Below, in pieces: positions 18,295 to 28,447 of a DNA stretch of 32,504 nucleotides. Where the stretch lies: positions 2,569 through 35,072 of the forward strand of contig PKZR01000270.1 in assembly GCA_003133815.1 (NCBI GenBank). The letters run 5' to 3'. This stretch comes from Limisphaerales bacterium (GTDB lineage Bacteria > Verrucomicrobiota > Verrucomicrobiia > Limisphaerales > UBA11358). Position numbers and translations under genes: made by a program. Under the pieces are notes generated by a model that made no database searches, had not been told where the DNA came from, and saw only the letters and a program-made list of their open reading frames with translations. Numbering within the stretch: the stretch's first letter is position 1; the number at the start of each line of letters is the position of its first letter.

Positions 18295-19422
18295 ATGACG
18301 CGCACGGAAAAGCTACTGGCCGAACTCATCGCGCTGCCCAGCGTGAATCCCGCCTTTATGCCGCCGCGCCACCCGCATGCCGGCGAAAAGAACGTCGCGG
18401 ATTTTCTCGCTTCAGTCGCCGCCCGCGCCGGACTTGAAATCGAACTCCAAAAAGTAATGCCGGGACGCTTCAATCTCCTTGCTCGCCTGAGGCCGCGAAA
18501 CAAAGTGCGCCGGACCATTTTGCTTGCGCCGCATCTCGACACTGTCGGAGCCAACGCGACGAAATTCATACCTCAGCGCAAGAATGGACGGCTTTACGGA
18601 CGCGGCGCTTGCGACACGAAAGGTTCCATCGCTGCCATGCTCACCGCGCTTTGCGAACTGGCGGATTCAAAGTCTCGACCACTCGAAACAGAAATTGTTT
18701 TCGCCGGATTGATTGACGAGGAGCACGCACAAGCCGGCTCGCGCGCACTGGCCGCAAGCGGATTCAAAGCGGATATGGCCATCGTCGGTGAGCCGACGCG
18801 GTTGCAGGTTGTCACCGCTCACAAAGGAAGCCTGTGGCTGGATCTGGAAACGCGCGGCAAGGCCGCGCATGGTGCGACGCCGCAGCTTGGCAAAAATGCC
18901 ATCCACGAAATGGCCCGAATTGTGGATCTGCTCGAAACAGATTACGCGGCGCAATTGCGGAAGCGAAAACATCCGCTGCTCGGCGCGGCGACGGTGAACG
19001 TGGGGAAAATTTCCGGCGGCACGCAGCCGAACATCGTTCCCGATTTTTGCAAAATTTCGGTTGACCGCCGCACATTGCCGGGCGAAACGGATGCGAAAGT
19101 GAAACGCGAAATCGCCGCATTTCTTCGCTTCATGAAATTGTCCGCCAACATTTCCAGCACAAAGCTCGCGCCGGCATTGCCGCTGGAAACAAATTACAAA
19201 TTGCCGCTCATCCAGCAGTACTTGAAATGCGTAGGCCAGACAAAGCCACTGGGCGTTCATTACTTTTGCGACGCCGCCATTTTATCGGCTGGGGGCATTC
19301 CGAGCGTCGTTTTCGGGCCGGGCGACATCGCGCAGGCGCACACTGAGGATGAATGGATTTCCTTGACGGAATTGGAACGTGGTAAAAACCTGCTTTTGCA
19401 GTTTTTGAATTCGCTTCCCTGA
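18295..19422 (+). CDS. M20 family metallopeptidase (ArgE/DapE-like)
   Basis: ILLAPHLDTVGANATKF; GRGACDTKGSIAAMLTAL; GLIDEEHAQAGSRAL; ISVDRRTLPGET; VVFGPGDIAQAHTEDEWI. Confidence 0.92.
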   Translation: MTRTEKLLAELIALPSVNPAFMPPRHPHAGEKNVADFLASVAARAGLEIELQKVMPGRFNLLARLRPRNKVRRTILLAPHLDTVGANATKFIPQRKNGRLYGRGACDTKGSIAAMLTALCELADSKSRPLETEIVFAGLIDEEHAQAGSRALAASGFKADMAIVGEPTRLQVVTAHKGSLWLDLETRGKAAHGATPQLGKNAIHEMARIVDLLETDYAAQLRKRKHPLLGAATVNVGKISGGTQPNIVPDFCKISVDRRTLPGETDAKVKREIAAFLRFMKLSANISSTKLAPALPLETNYKLPLIQQYLKCVGQTKPLGVHYFCDAAILSAGGIPSVVFGPGDIAQAHTEDEWISLTELERGKNLLLQFLNSLP

Positions 19423-19452
19423 ACGATTTCAGTTTCGTATTTTTCGACACTC

Positions 19453-20730
19453 ATGGCATCAGAAAATCCAAAAGCAATCCCGACGATTGACCACAAGCCG
19501 CACGCGGCGTTTTTCCGCCAGAGCGGCTGGCTGATGATCGCGACCATCTTCGCCGGGCTGATGGCGTATGGCGTGCATCCGCTCGCCAAAAAAATCTCCG
19601 AGTCCGAATACAGCATTTTTGGGACGATGCTGATGGTGACGGCGTGCATCCCGACGCTGCCGCTGCAAATGGTGTTTGCAAAGCTGACGGCGGACGGACT
19701 GGTGACAAACCGCTTGCGGCAACTTGCCGGGATGATCCGGCTGGGCTGGCTGTGGACGCTGATTGGGTGGGCCGTGTCGTCACTGATCGTTTTATGTTTT
19801 CAAAATCAAATTGCGGAACGATGGCATCTCAACGGCCTTGAGGTTTTGTGGGTGACGCTGGCGGTGGTGCTGATGAATCTGTGGATGCCGATGTTCTCCG
19901 GCGTGCTGCAAGGGCGGCAGGATTTTTTCTGGCTGGGCTGGTCGGCCATCGTCAGCGGATTCGGACGTCTCGCTGTGGCGGCGTTGATCGTGCTGGCGTT
20001 TCACGGCGGCGCGACTGGGATGATCGCGGGCGCATTCGCCGGCATCGGCGCGTGGGCCGGCATCGCCATCTGGCGTTCGCGGGATTTGTGGCGGGTGAAG
20101 CCTGAGCCGTTTGACGGACGCAGCCTGTTCAAACAAGTTGCGCCATTGATGATTGGTTTCGCTGCGTGCCAGGTTTTGTTCACTACGGACACGATGTTTG
20201 CGAAGGCGTATTTTTCCGGCGATGAAATGGCATCCTACGGCGCGGCGGGAACTTTGTCGCGCGGATTGCTGTGGCTGGTGCTGCCGCTGGCGGCGGTGAT
20301 GTTTCCGAAAATTGTCCATGCGAGCGCGAAGTCGGAAAAAAGCAACCTGCTTGGAATTGTTTTGCTCGGCACGGCGGTCCTCACGATTTGTGGCGCGGCA
20401 GGATTGTGCATCGTCGGGCCAATCGTGGTGAAGCTCGTCTACACGCCTGCCTACGTCGCGACGACGACAAAACTTCTGCCATGGTATGCCTTCTCGATGG
20501 TGCCGCTCGCGCTGGCGAATGTGCTGGTGAACGATCTGATGGCCCGGGCGCGTTTCAAAGTCGTGCCGTTGATGGTGCTTCTGGCACTGGCTTATGGATT
20601 CACGCTGCCGTTCATGTTGAACCGGTTTCACCACATGGAAGTGGCGCTGCAAACGCTTGGTGCGTTCAATCTGCTGCTTCTCGTGATTTGCGCGTGGTTC
20701 AGTTTTGGAAGTCCGAAGCCCAAAGCCTAA
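19453..20730 (+). CDS. Polysaccharide biosynthesis / MOP-superfamily flippase-like membrane protein
   Basis: 425 aa polytopic protein with a pattern typical of lipopolysaccharide/oligosaccharide flippases (FFRQSGWLMIATIFAGLMAYGVHPLAKKISESEYSIFGTMLMV). Confidence 0.82.
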   Translation: MASENPKAIPTIDHKPHAAFFRQSGWLMIATIFAGLMAYGVHPLAKKISESEYSIFGTMLMVTACIPTLPLQMVFAKLTADGLVTNRLRQLAGMIRLGWLWTLIGWAVSSLIVLCFQNQIAERWHLNGLEVLWVTLAVVLMNLWMPMFSGVLQGRQDFFWLGWSAIVSGFGRLAVAALIVLAFHGGATGMIAGAFAGIGAWAGIAIWRSRDLWRVKPEPFDGRSLFKQVAPLMIGFAACQVLFTTDTMFAKAYFSGDEMASYGAAGTLSRGLLWLVLPLAAVMFPKIVHASAKSEKSNLLGIVLLGTAVLTICGAAGLCIVGPIVVKLVYTPAYVATTTKLLPWYAFSMVPLALANVLVNDLMARARFKVVPLMVLLALAYGFTLPFMLNRFHHMEVALQTLGAFNLLLLVICAWFSFGSPKPKA

Positions 20731-21581
20731 TTTCCTGAAGCCGCCGATTCCCCCGGCTTTGGACTTTGGACTTGTGGTGTGGACAATGGCTTTGGTGCGC
20801 GTAATTTTTTGTAAATCCACGCCTCAAGCGGACGCAGCGGGCGCAATAATTTATAGAACGGCGAATAAATCAGCCGCACGCGTACCACGGACAAAAACAT
20901 CGCCGATGATTGACGGAACAACGAAGTCGTCACCTTGGAACCAACCTTGTCGGTCCATTCGATCGGCACTTCGAGCACGCAAAATCCGGCGCGCTTGAGC
21001 GAGACCAGCAAATTCACGTCAAACGCAAGGTCTGCAATACACAGCGTCGAGTGGATTTTCTCCACGGCAGAGCATCGCATCAATTTGCAAGGGCATTGCG
21101 TGTCCTTGATGTTCATCCAGAAAAGCACTTGTACAATCAGGTGAAACGTCCGGCTCGCAACGCGCCGCAACGTGGGCTGTTCCTGATGCATGACCGATTC
21201 CGGCAGCCAGCGCGAGCCGACCACGCAATCCGCCTCGCCGATGTGCTTCGTCAATTCCAGAAACGCCGGCGGCGAGGTCGCGCCATCCGCGTCCGCGTAG
21301 CCGATGTAATCACCGAGCGCGGCGAGCTTGAGTCCTTCTATCAGCGCGCCGCCTTTGCCGATAGGATCCTTGAATTCCATGGAGCGGACGACAGGATATT
21401 CCACCGAGACTTTTTGGACGACGCCGAGTGTGTTATCCCTGCAGCCATTGAGGACGACGATGATCTGGAACTTACCGGAATAGTGTGTCCCGAAAAATTG
21501 CGCGTATTCACGCAGCACCGGTTCGATGCGCGCTTCTTCGTTGTAAGCCGGAATCAGGATGAGCAGGCTTGGGTCGGGCAC
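20727..21581 (-). CDS. Glycosyltransferase family 2
   Basis: LLILIPAYNEEARIEPVLREYAQFF; IIVVLNGCRDNTLGVVQ; GKGGALIEGLKLAALGDYIGYADADGATSP; CVVGSRWL. Confidence 0.9.
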   Translation of the reverse strand: MPDPSLLILIPAYNEEARIEPVLREYAQFFGTHYSGKFQIIVVLNGCRDNTLGVVQKVSVEYPVVRSMEFKDPIGKGGALIEGLKLAALGDYIGYADADGATSPPAFLELTKHIGEADCVVGSRWLPESVMHQEQPTLRRVASRTFHLIVQVLFWMNIKDTQCPCKLMRCSAVEKIHSTLCIADLAFDVNLLVSLKRAGFCVLEVPIEWTDKVGSKVTTSLFRQSSAMFLSVVRVRLIYSPFYKLLRPLRPLEAWIYKKLRAPKPLSTPQVQSPKPGESAASGN

Positions 21582-21686
21582 GCGGATTCAGTAACAGAAA
21601 ATGTTCGCGCAGGCAATCCGCGGCTGCTTTTTTAGAAACAATTCTTGCCGCCGCGTCCGCCAATCGTTATCACGTTGTCAAACCGT

Positions 21687-22796
21687 ATGGACTCCCGCGA
21701 AGCATTCATAGCGTTAAACATGATCGATCACGTCGGGCCGGTGCGCGCGCGGCTCCTGCTCGAACATTTCGGCAACGCGCCAAAAATCCTCGCCGCCTCC
21801 AAATCCGATCTGCTCCGCGTCCGCAACATCGGCGAGGAAACCGCCGAGGCAATTTCCAGTTGGGAAAAATCCGTTCACCTCGTCGGCGAATTGAAACGCA
21901 TCGCGGACTTCGGCTGCCACGTTTTGATTTCGTCCGATGAAAATTATCCCGCGCTGCTCCGCGAGATTTACGATCCTCCGCTCGTGCTTTACGTCAAAGG
22001 CGAATTGACTGCGAAGGACAAGAACGCCGTGGCGATGGTCGGCTCGCGGCAGACGACCCATTACGGCATCGAGACCGCGCGCAAGCTGGCGTATCAGCTC
22101 GCCTACGTCGGCGTGACAGTGGTGAGCGGCGGCGCGCGCGGCATTGACACGGCGGCGCATCAGGGCGCGTTGAGCGCAAAAGGACGGACGATATGCGTCC
22201 TGGGAACTGGAATAAATTTAGTCTTCCCCCCGGAGAATGCGGAACTGTATGAACGCATTTCGGCGAATGGCGCGGTCATCACGCAGTTTCCGTTCAACCG
22301 GCCGGCGGACAAGCAAACTTTCCCGATTCGCAATCGCATCGTCGCGGGCATGACACTTGGCACGGTCGTTGTGGAGGCAAATGCAACAAGCGGCGCGCTC
22401 ATCACGGCGAACATGGCGGTTGAAGCAGGCCGGCAGATCTTTGCCGTGCCGGGGCGGATTGATTCGCCGCGCAGCAAGGGCTGCCACGATTTGATTAAAA
22501 AGGGCGCGAAACTGTGCGAAGGCGCCGAAGACATTTTGAGCGAGTTTGAGTATTTGTTCCCAACCAGCAACCGTCCGCCGTCGCCGGGGAAATCGGGGGT
22601 TTTGCCTGCGCTGGAATTGTCCGAGAACGAACAAAAAGTGTTCGATGTGCTTAAGACAGACGATGAGCTGGGAATTGATGAAGTCATCCGCAAAAGCGGA
22701 CTGCCGAGTTCGTCGGTTTCCGTATCGCTTTTGAGCCTTGAAATGAAACGCGCCGTGAAACAATTGCCGGGGAAATTATTTGTGCGGAATAATTAG
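21687..22796 (+). CDS. dprA: DNA-processing protein DprA
   Basis: DHVGPVRARLLLEHFG HhH start; YPALLREIYDPPLVLYVKGEL; VAMVGSRQTTHYGIETARKLAYQLAYVGVTVVSGGARGIDTAAHQGAL; SGALITANMAVEAGRQIFAVPGRIDSPRSKGCHDLIKKGAKL; C-terminal winged helix. Confidence 0.95.
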   Translation: MDSREAFIALNMIDHVGPVRARLLLEHFGNAPKILAASKSDLLRVRNIGEETAEAISSWEKSVHLVGELKRIADFGCHVLISSDENYPALLREIYDPPLVLYVKGELTAKDKNAVAMVGSRQTTHYGIETARKLAYQLAYVGVTVVSGGARGIDTAAHQGALSAKGRTICVLGTGINLVFPPENAELYERISANGAVITQFPFNRPADKQTFPIRNRIVAGMTLGTVVVEANATSGALITANMAVEAGRQIFAVPGRIDSPRSKGCHDLIKKGAKLCEGAEDILSEFEYLFPTSNRPPSPGKSGVLPALELSENEQKVFDVLKTDDELGIDEVIRKSGLPSSSVSVSLLSLEMKRAVKQLPGKLFVRNN

Positions 22797-22858
22797 TGAA
22801 ACGAAACTTGCGGGTTCGTGTTTAATGAATTAAAAGTCTCCAAACGCGGGGGAAAATT

Positions 22859-23896
22859 ATGGCGAACTACACCATCATCGGCGGCGACGGCAAGCAATAT
22901 GGCCCGATCACGGGCGACGATTTGCGCAAATGGATTTCCGAGGGACGACTTAACGCGCAATCGCTCGCAAAAGCGGACAGCGACGCGGAGTTTCGACCGC
23001 TCGCGACTTTTCCTGAATTGTCAGACGCGTTTGCGCCACAAGCCGCCGCGCCGGACTCACCGCCATCTCTTGCCATTTCTGCCGACTGGCTGGAACGCGA
23101 TTACGAACTGGACATTGGCGACTGCTTCAGCTGCGGCTGGAAATTGTTCAAGGAAAACATGGGAACATTGTTCGGTGCGTTTATTGTTGCAATACTGCTT
23201 GCAGCGGTTGGAGTTTCAATAATCAATGCCGTTTTGATGGTGTTGGCTCCCAAGATAGTTCTCACCTCGCCAATATTGCGGCAATTCTTCAATATCGCGC
23301 TTCAAGCCGGGGTTGCCGTCGTCATGGGGCCCTTGTTCGGCGGCCTTTATTACATTTTTATTCAAAAGATGCGCGGGCTTCCGGCGGATGTGGGGGACAT
23401 CTTCATCGGTTTCAAAAAATTGTTTTCGCAGCTTTTCCTTGGCAATTTCGCTGTTGGTTTTTTTGTTGGGCTTTGCATGATTCCCTACAATCTGACCCAA
23501 GCCGCAAAAGTTGAGCCGCTGCTGGAACAAATGCGTCACGCGTCCACGCCCGCAGACATGCAAGGCATCCTCCCGGAACTGTGGGCGGCAATTTTCAGCA
23601 CGCTGCCCGTTCTGCTGGTTTGCATGATTCCGGCGACTTATCTGGGAGTGAACTGGATGTTCACTCTGCCGCTCATTATTGACAAGCAGTTGAAATTCTG
23701 GCCGGCGATGAAAGCGAGTTGGAAAAAAGCACACCAGCACTGGTGGCTTCTGCTTGGCTTTGTCGTCGTCGTCGGGTTATTGAACCTGGCGGGATTTTGC
23801 GCGTGTTGCATCGGTCTGCTGTTCACGATTCCCATCGGCACCGCTGCGCTGATGTTTGCGTATGAAACAATTTTCGGTGAATCGCAAACCCGTTAG
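22859..23896 (+). CDS. GYF_2-domain membrane protein
   Basis: MANYTIIGGDGKQYGPITGDDLRKWISEGRLNAQSLAKADSDAEFRPLATFPE is a GYF_2 pattern, followed by multiple hydrophobic helices. Confidence 0.85.
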   Translation: MANYTIIGGDGKQYGPITGDDLRKWISEGRLNAQSLAKADSDAEFRPLATFPELSDAFAPQAAAPDSPPSLAISADWLERDYELDIGDCFSCGWKLFKENMGTLFGAFIVAILLAAVGVSIINAVLMVLAPKIVLTSPILRQFFNIALQAGVAVVMGPLFGGLYYIFIQKMRGLPADVGDIFIGFKKLFSQLFLGNFAVGFFVGLCMIPYNLTQAAKVEPLLEQMRHASTPADMQGILPELWAAIFSTLPVLLVCMIPATYLGVNWMFTLPLIIDKQLKFWPAMKASWKKAHQHWWLLLGFVVVVGLLNLAGFCACCIGLLFTIPIGTAALMFAYETIFGESQTR

Positions 23897-24518
23897 CCGC
23901 TCGAAGGCCAAAAATGCCGCGATGCTCAACCTGCTGGCCACGCCAGGTCTCGGCTCGCTTTTGTGCGGTCGTTGGGTTGCTGGAACCGGACAACTTCTCT
24001 TTTCTGTCGCAGGTTTCACGTTCGTCATAGTGTGGTTTTTCAAGGAAATGATTCCGTATTACGGCATGATGTTCGATGAAGATACGCCGCATTTGCCCGG
24101 CATGAAAATGCTTGCGGCGGGCGGAAACTTGTTTGCCGTCTCGTGGCTCTGGTCGGCGGTGACGAGTTTCAGCTTGTTGCGAGAATCCTCGTCGGGCCGG
24201 TTGCGTTCGCTGGAAAATTCCGCCACGCCACCACAGTTGAAAATGGACGAGACAAAAATTTTCCTGGCACTCAGATCCGTTCCGAACTGGCAGAGAAAGG
24301 CCGACGTGATTTCCCGCACGTTTCAATTCAAGGATTTTCCCGCTGCGATGAAATTCGTGGATGCCGCCGCCCAGCTGGCCGAAGAGGAATGGCATCATCC
24401 CGACATAGACATCCGCTGGAACAAGGTGACGCTCGCGCTTACGACGCACGACGCGGACGGACTGACGGACAAAGATTTCGCACTCGCCAAAAAATTTGAC
24501 GAGATGTCATTTCGTTGA
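23862..24518 (+). CDS. Membrane-anchored pterin-4a-carbinolamine dehydratase (TM domain + PCD fusion)
   Basis: N-terminal AMLNLLATPGLGSLLCGRWVAGTGQLLFSVAGFTFVIVWFF. C-terminal VPNWQRKADVISRTFQFKDFPAAMKFVDAAAQLAEEEWHHPDIDIRWNKVTLALTTHDADGLTDKDFALAKKFDE is a canonical PCD signature. ATG at 23862 chosen; the track start at 23856 is TTG. Confidence 0.87.
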   Translation: MKQFSVNRKPVSRSKAKNAAMLNLLATPGLGSLLCGRWVAGTGQLLFSVAGFTFVIVWFFKEMIPYYGMMFDEDTPHLPGMKMLAAGGNLFAVSWLWSAVTSFSLLRESSSGRLRSLENSATPPQLKMDETKIFLALRSVPNWQRKADVISRTFQFKDFPAAMKFVDAAAQLAEEEWHHPDIDIRWNKVTLALTTHDADGLTDKDFALAKKFDEMSFR

Positions 24519-26051
24519 AGCCGGAGAATTTGTCACCGCTGATGCCGCGGGAATTTTCAGCGCAAGCGACGAGTTCGTTTGCGGCACGCGTCCGAGCCAG
24601 ACGCCGCTGACGCCGTAATACCAGTCAAGGCCCGGAATGTCGGGCTGCCCGGTTCCAACACCGCGGACGACAAGACGGTCTTGCGGACGCATTTTTCTAA
24701 CCCATGGCGCGTAAGCTTTCCCGTCTCCGTTATTCCACATCACGCTGTGATAGACATTGAAATCTTCCATGGGCATGAAAGTGGATTCAAAACCGAGAAT
24801 ATAACGCCAGTCACCGTCTGGATTCTTGTAAAAGGTCTGGTAGAAAAGAGTCATGTCCGCCGAATAAAAAATTCCACCCTTGTCCGGCATCCAGCCTTCA
24901 AGTTCGGGATGCTCCGCCACCGAAAGATATTGTGTCTTCAACGTCGAAGACCAGCGGCTGTTCACGTCATTGGTGGTGACAACATACGCCGTCAACGCCA
25001 GGCCGCAAACCAGACCGAAGCGTTTGAGGGAATCGGGAGCGAAACGCATTTCAAAAAACGACTGCAAGTCGCACGCCAACAAAACCATCAGCGCCGGCGC
25101 GCCCCAATCATCCCAAAAACGATCCGTCTCGCAGCCCATCACCCAGCCCAAAACGGCGAGCCACAACGCGGGATTGCGGTGCAACGGCGTTGCTTCAAAC
25201 TTTGCCAACTGCCGCAAGACAATCATTCCGCCGAGCAGAAGGACCATGAAAACGTCACCGCCGGAAGGTCGCAATTCCGTGACCAGCGTAGATTGCGTCT
25301 CATGCATTCCCATGGCGCGCAACGCCACCTGCAATGCCTCACAAATATATTCCACCGGATGGCCGGTAAGCGCCGCACCCAAAACCGTCGCCAGCATCCA
25401 GCTCAACGCAAGCATGAAGCACCAGCGGAATTGTTGCGCGATGAAAAACGCCGCGACCGGCAGCGCCCAAAGATACCAGACCCCGTGAAAAAATACCGCC
25501 AGGGTGATCAACGATGTCATCCACAAAACCGCCCGCCATTTCGGCGGCGACTGGCCGTGGCGTTGCCACATCAAAAGAATGACCATGAGCACCGCCATGC
25601 TCAATAAAAACGGGCGACCCAGACACAGCCGCGACAAGAGACCCGACGCCATTGAAACCAAAGCCAGCATTGCCAGCCACGCTTCCGGGCGTTTCAGGCA
25701 AGCCATTGCCGACCAGCTGATGAGAAGGAACAGTCCCACAACAGAAAACAGAACCAGTTTCTCGGCGTCACAGTTTGTCCATAGATGTATTTTCTCCAAT
25801 AACAGATTCCAGCCGAACTCGTGATCAATTTTGTAGACATCATTGAGCACGAGAATTTGCGACCAGGACTTTCCGCTCACCGCCTTCGCGGCATGGCGCA
25901 ATGCATCGTCAACCGGCAGATAACCATAGCCGATGATTTTAAAAGGAATCGCCAGGGCGACAAGAATGACAACCGCCCAGATGGAGAGCGGCACATAACG
26001 ACGAAGCGACTCCAGACCTGATGAATCGGATTTGTCATTGTCGTCGGCCAT
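24507..26051 (-). CDS. Large polytopic membrane protein, uncharacterised (possibly glycosyltransferase/ArnT-like topology)
   Basis: ORF of about 515 aa with numerous hydrophobic helices and a soluble C-terminal region. ATG at 26051 preferred; the track start at 26066 is TTG. Confidence 0.75.
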   Translation of the reverse strand: MADDNDKSDSSGLESLRRYVPLSIWAVVILVALAIPFKIIGYGYLPVDDALRHAAKAVSGKSWSQILVLNDVYKIDHEFGWNLLLEKIHLWTNCDAEKLVLFSVVGLFLLISWSAMACLKRPEAWLAMLALVSMASGLLSRLCLGRPFLLSMAVLMVILLMWQRHGQSPPKWRAVLWMTSLITLAVFFHGVWYLWALPVAAFFIAQQFRWCFMLALSWMLATVLGAALTGHPVEYICEALQVALRAMGMHETQSTLVTELRPSGGDVFMVLLLGGMIVLRQLAKFEATPLHRNPALWLAVLGWVMGCETDRFWDDWGAPALMVLLACDLQSFFEMRFAPDSLKRFGLVCGLALTAYVVTTNDVNSRWSSTLKTQYLSVAEHPELEGWMPDKGGIFYSADMTLFYQTFYKNPDGDWRYILGFESTFMPMEDFNVYHSVMWNNGDGKAYAPWVRKMRPQDRLVVRGVGTGQPDIPGLDWYYGVSGVWLGRVPQTNSSLALKIPAASAVTNSPASTK

Positions 26052-26062
26052 GCTGCGCGGAA

Positions 26063-26989
26063 TCAAAACACCTTCGGGACGCCCTCGTCGAGGATTTTTA
26101 TTTGCTCCGTAAGGTTTTCCCTCGTCGCGATTTCAGAAAGCCAGCGCGGCGGCTCGTCCATTTCCTCGAACGACAATTTGAAGGTTCCGTAGTGCATTGG
26201 AACAAAAAATTTCGCGCGCAAATCCTTGAACGCCTGCACCGCCTGGTCCGGGCCCATGTGAACTTTGCGAAAGGTCGCCGGATGGTATGCGCCGATGGGC
26301 AGCAGCGCGATCTCCGGTGCCAGCTTCCTGCCGATTTCCTTGAAGCCGTGGAAATATGCGCTGTCGCCGGCGTGATAAATTTTCCGGCCCTGATGTTCCA
26401 GCATGAATCCGCCATAGCCCCGATGACTGTCGCGCAATGTCCGTGCGCCCCAGTGTTTGCTTGGTGTGAACGTCACCTTCCAGTCGCCCTGCGAAAAGCT
26501 TTCCCACCATTCGAGCTCAATGATGCGGGAAAAGCCAAGGTTGCGCGCCAGGTCGCCGACCCCGCGCGGCATCACGCCGATTTTCGGATTCGGCAGTTTT
26601 CTCAAAGTCGGTTTGTGAAAATGATCGAAATGAGCGTGGGTCAGCAGAACGAGGTCAATCGGCGGTAAATCATTTATTTTCAGGCCGGCGCGTTTAAGGC
26701 GTTTCAACAGGAAAAGCCAGTTCGCAAAATTCGGGTCGATCAGCACGTTCAGGTCTGTGAACTGAATGAGAAACGATGCGTGTCCGATCCATGTGATGGC
26801 CACCTCGCCGTATTTCAATTTGGGGAAAACCGGGCGGCGCGGCTGGCCGTGGCGCGGTGTGAACCAGCCCTTCAAGATCAGCTCCTGAAAAAAAGTGCGC
26901 GGGTTGAAATGCTTCGCCGGCGTCAAATCCTTGAAGGAGCGCGGGAGTTTCCGGCGCGGCGCGGGACGGCTGGATTTTTCTTTCGTCAT
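26063..26989 (-). CDS. MBL-fold metallohydrolase (UlaG / NAPE-PLD-like)
   Basis: VAITWIGHASFLIQFTDLNVLIDPNFANW; VLLTHAHFDHFHKPTLRKL; IYHAGDSAYFHGFKEIG; LLPIGAYHP. An ORF extension to 27067 is possible. Confidence 0.9.
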   Translation of the reverse strand: MTKEKSSRPAPRRKLPRSFKDLTPAKHFNPRTFFQELILKGWFTPRHGQPRRPVFPKLKYGEVAITWIGHASFLIQFTDLNVLIDPNFANWLFLLKRLKRAGLKINDLPPIDLVLLTHAHFDHFHKPTLRKLPNPKIGVMPRGVGDLARNLGFSRIIELEWWESFSQGDWKVTFTPSKHWGARTLRDSHRGYGGFMLEHQGRKIYHAGDSAYFHGFKEIGRKLAPEIALLPIGAYHPATFRKVHMGPDQAVQAFKDLRAKFFVPMHYGTFKLSFEEMDEPPRWLSEIATRENLTEQIKILDEGVPKVF

Positions 26990-27092
26990 CTGCGATTTGA
27001 CTTTAACAGCCGCCGCGCGTTCGACCAATTTGAAAATTAAATCTGTTCTCACGACATTTGCTTTCAATTTATGCCGCTGCTAAATTGCATTC

Positions 27093-27647
27093 GTGAACAA
27101 ACTCGCAAAGCAGCTTGATCGGTTTCTCCGCCAGCCGCCGAAGCTCGGTAAAAATGTTTTCATCGCCAAAACTGCCACTGTCATCGGCGATGTCACACTC
27201 GGCGCGCATTCCAGCGTGTGGTATGGCGCGGTGCTTCGCGGCGACATCAACCGCATCGTCGTCGGCCACCACTCGAATATCCAGGACAATGCCGTGCTGC
27301 ACCTCGCGGACGATTTTCCGTGTCTCCTTGGCAACTGGGTCACCATTGGCCACGGCGCGATCGTCCACGCATGCAAAATCGGTGATGAATGTCTTGTCGG
27401 CATGGGCGCGGTGATTTTGGACGGAGCTGTCATCGGCAAACAATCCATCATCGGCGCGAAGGCGCTGGTAACGCAGGGAGTGAAAATTCCGCCCGGCTCG
27501 CTAGTACTCGGCGCGCCGGCGAAAGTGGTTCGCAAGCTAACCATGAAAGAGCGCGCCGGCCTGAAATGGTGGGCGCAAAAATACGTGGACAATGGAGCTT
27601 ACTGCTTGAAACACAAAATCAGCCACCCTGATTCGTGCAAAGATTGA
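27093..27647 (+). CDS. Gamma-carbonic anhydrase family protein (left-handed beta-helix)
   Basis: FIAKTATVIGDVTLGAHSSVWYGAVLRGDINRIVVGHHSNIQDNAVLHL...VTIGHGAIVHACKIGDECLVGMGAVILDGAVIGKQSIIGA. GTG start. Confidence 0.93.
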   Translation: MNKLAKQLDRFLRQPPKLGKNVFIAKTATVIGDVTLGAHSSVWYGAVLRGDINRIVVGHHSNIQDNAVLHLADDFPCLLGNWVTIGHGAIVHACKIGDECLVGMGAVILDGAVIGKQSIIGAKALVTQGVKIPPGSLVLGAPAKVVRKLTMKERAGLKWWAQKYVDNGAYCLKHKISHPDSCKD

Positions 27648-27688
27648 TTTTTTGCCCGCTACCGCACAAACTCCACGGAGATTAAAAA

Positions 27689-28447
27689 ATGGCCGGTTCA
27701 CTTTCAGGAAAAATTGCGTTTGTCACGGGCGGTGCGCGTGGCATTGGTCGCGCCGTCGCGTTGAAACTCGCCACCGCGGGCTGTGACGTGGCCATCGCCT
27801 ATCACAACAGCCATGAAGAAGCCGAGGCCGTCTGCAATTCAATCCGCGCGCTGGGCCGACGCGCGCTTGCCACGCAGGCGGACGTAAGCGATCCCGCCAG
27901 CGTAGCCGAGGCGTTCGCCGAATTTCGCAAAGAATTTGATCGCGTTGACATCGTCATCAGCAACGCCGCCATCGGCGTGCTCAAACCGGCGATGGAGCTT
28001 TCGCTCAAACATTTCCGACGCTGCATGGAAACCAACGCGCTTGCGCTGAATTCGCTCGCTCAAAACGCCGTGCCGATGATGCCGGAAGGCGGCTGCCTCA
28101 TTGGGCTTTCGAGCCTGGGCTCGGTGCGCGCCATTCCACACTACGCATTCATCGGCGCATCGAAGGCCGCGCTGGAATCGCTCGCCCGCGGGCTTGCACA
28201 AGAGCTCGGCCACGCAAAAAGAATACGTGTCAACATCGTCAGCGCCGGAATCGTTGACACCGACGCGCTGAAATTTTTCCCGAACCGGGAACAATTGCTC
28301 GCCGAATACGCACGCCGCACGCCAATCGGCCCGACGCTTACGACAGAACAGGTCGCTGACGCGGTCTATTTGCTTTGCCTGCCGGAAGCAGCGATGATTA
28401 CCGGCCATACGCTCGTTGTGGACGGTGGCTACTGCATTTCAGGATGA
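27689..28447 (+). CDS. FabL-like enoyl-ACP reductase (SDR family)
   Basis: NAAIGVLKPAMEL; LSSLGSVRAIPHYAFIGASKAALESLARGLAQEL; VNIVSAGIVDTDALKFFPNREQLL closely resembles remembered B. subtilis FabL. Y-X6-K spacing in YAFIGASK. Confidence 0.82.
   Translation: MAGSLSGKIAFVTGGARGIGRAVALKLATAGCDVAIAYHNSHEEAEAVCNSIRALGRRALATQADVSDPASVAEAFAEFRKEFDRVDIVISNAAIGVLKPAMELSLKHFRRCMETNALALNSLAQNAVPMMPEGGCLIGLSSLGSVRAIPHYAFIGASKAALESLARGLAQELGHAKRIRVNIVSAGIVDTDALKFFPNREQLLAEYARRTPIGPTLTTEQVADAVYLLCLPEAAMITGHTLVVDGGYCISG

Noticed and set aside
19792-20820. 342-aa minus-strand ORF antisense to the flippase
   Set aside because: Arg/His-rich shadow ORF with no domain; the opposite strand encodes a coherent polytopic membrane protein.
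24579-25607. 342-aa plus-strand ORF opposite the large membrane protein
   Set aside because: Typical shadow ORF (Arg/Gln/His-rich, no motif); the minus-strand reading has clear transmembrane segments.
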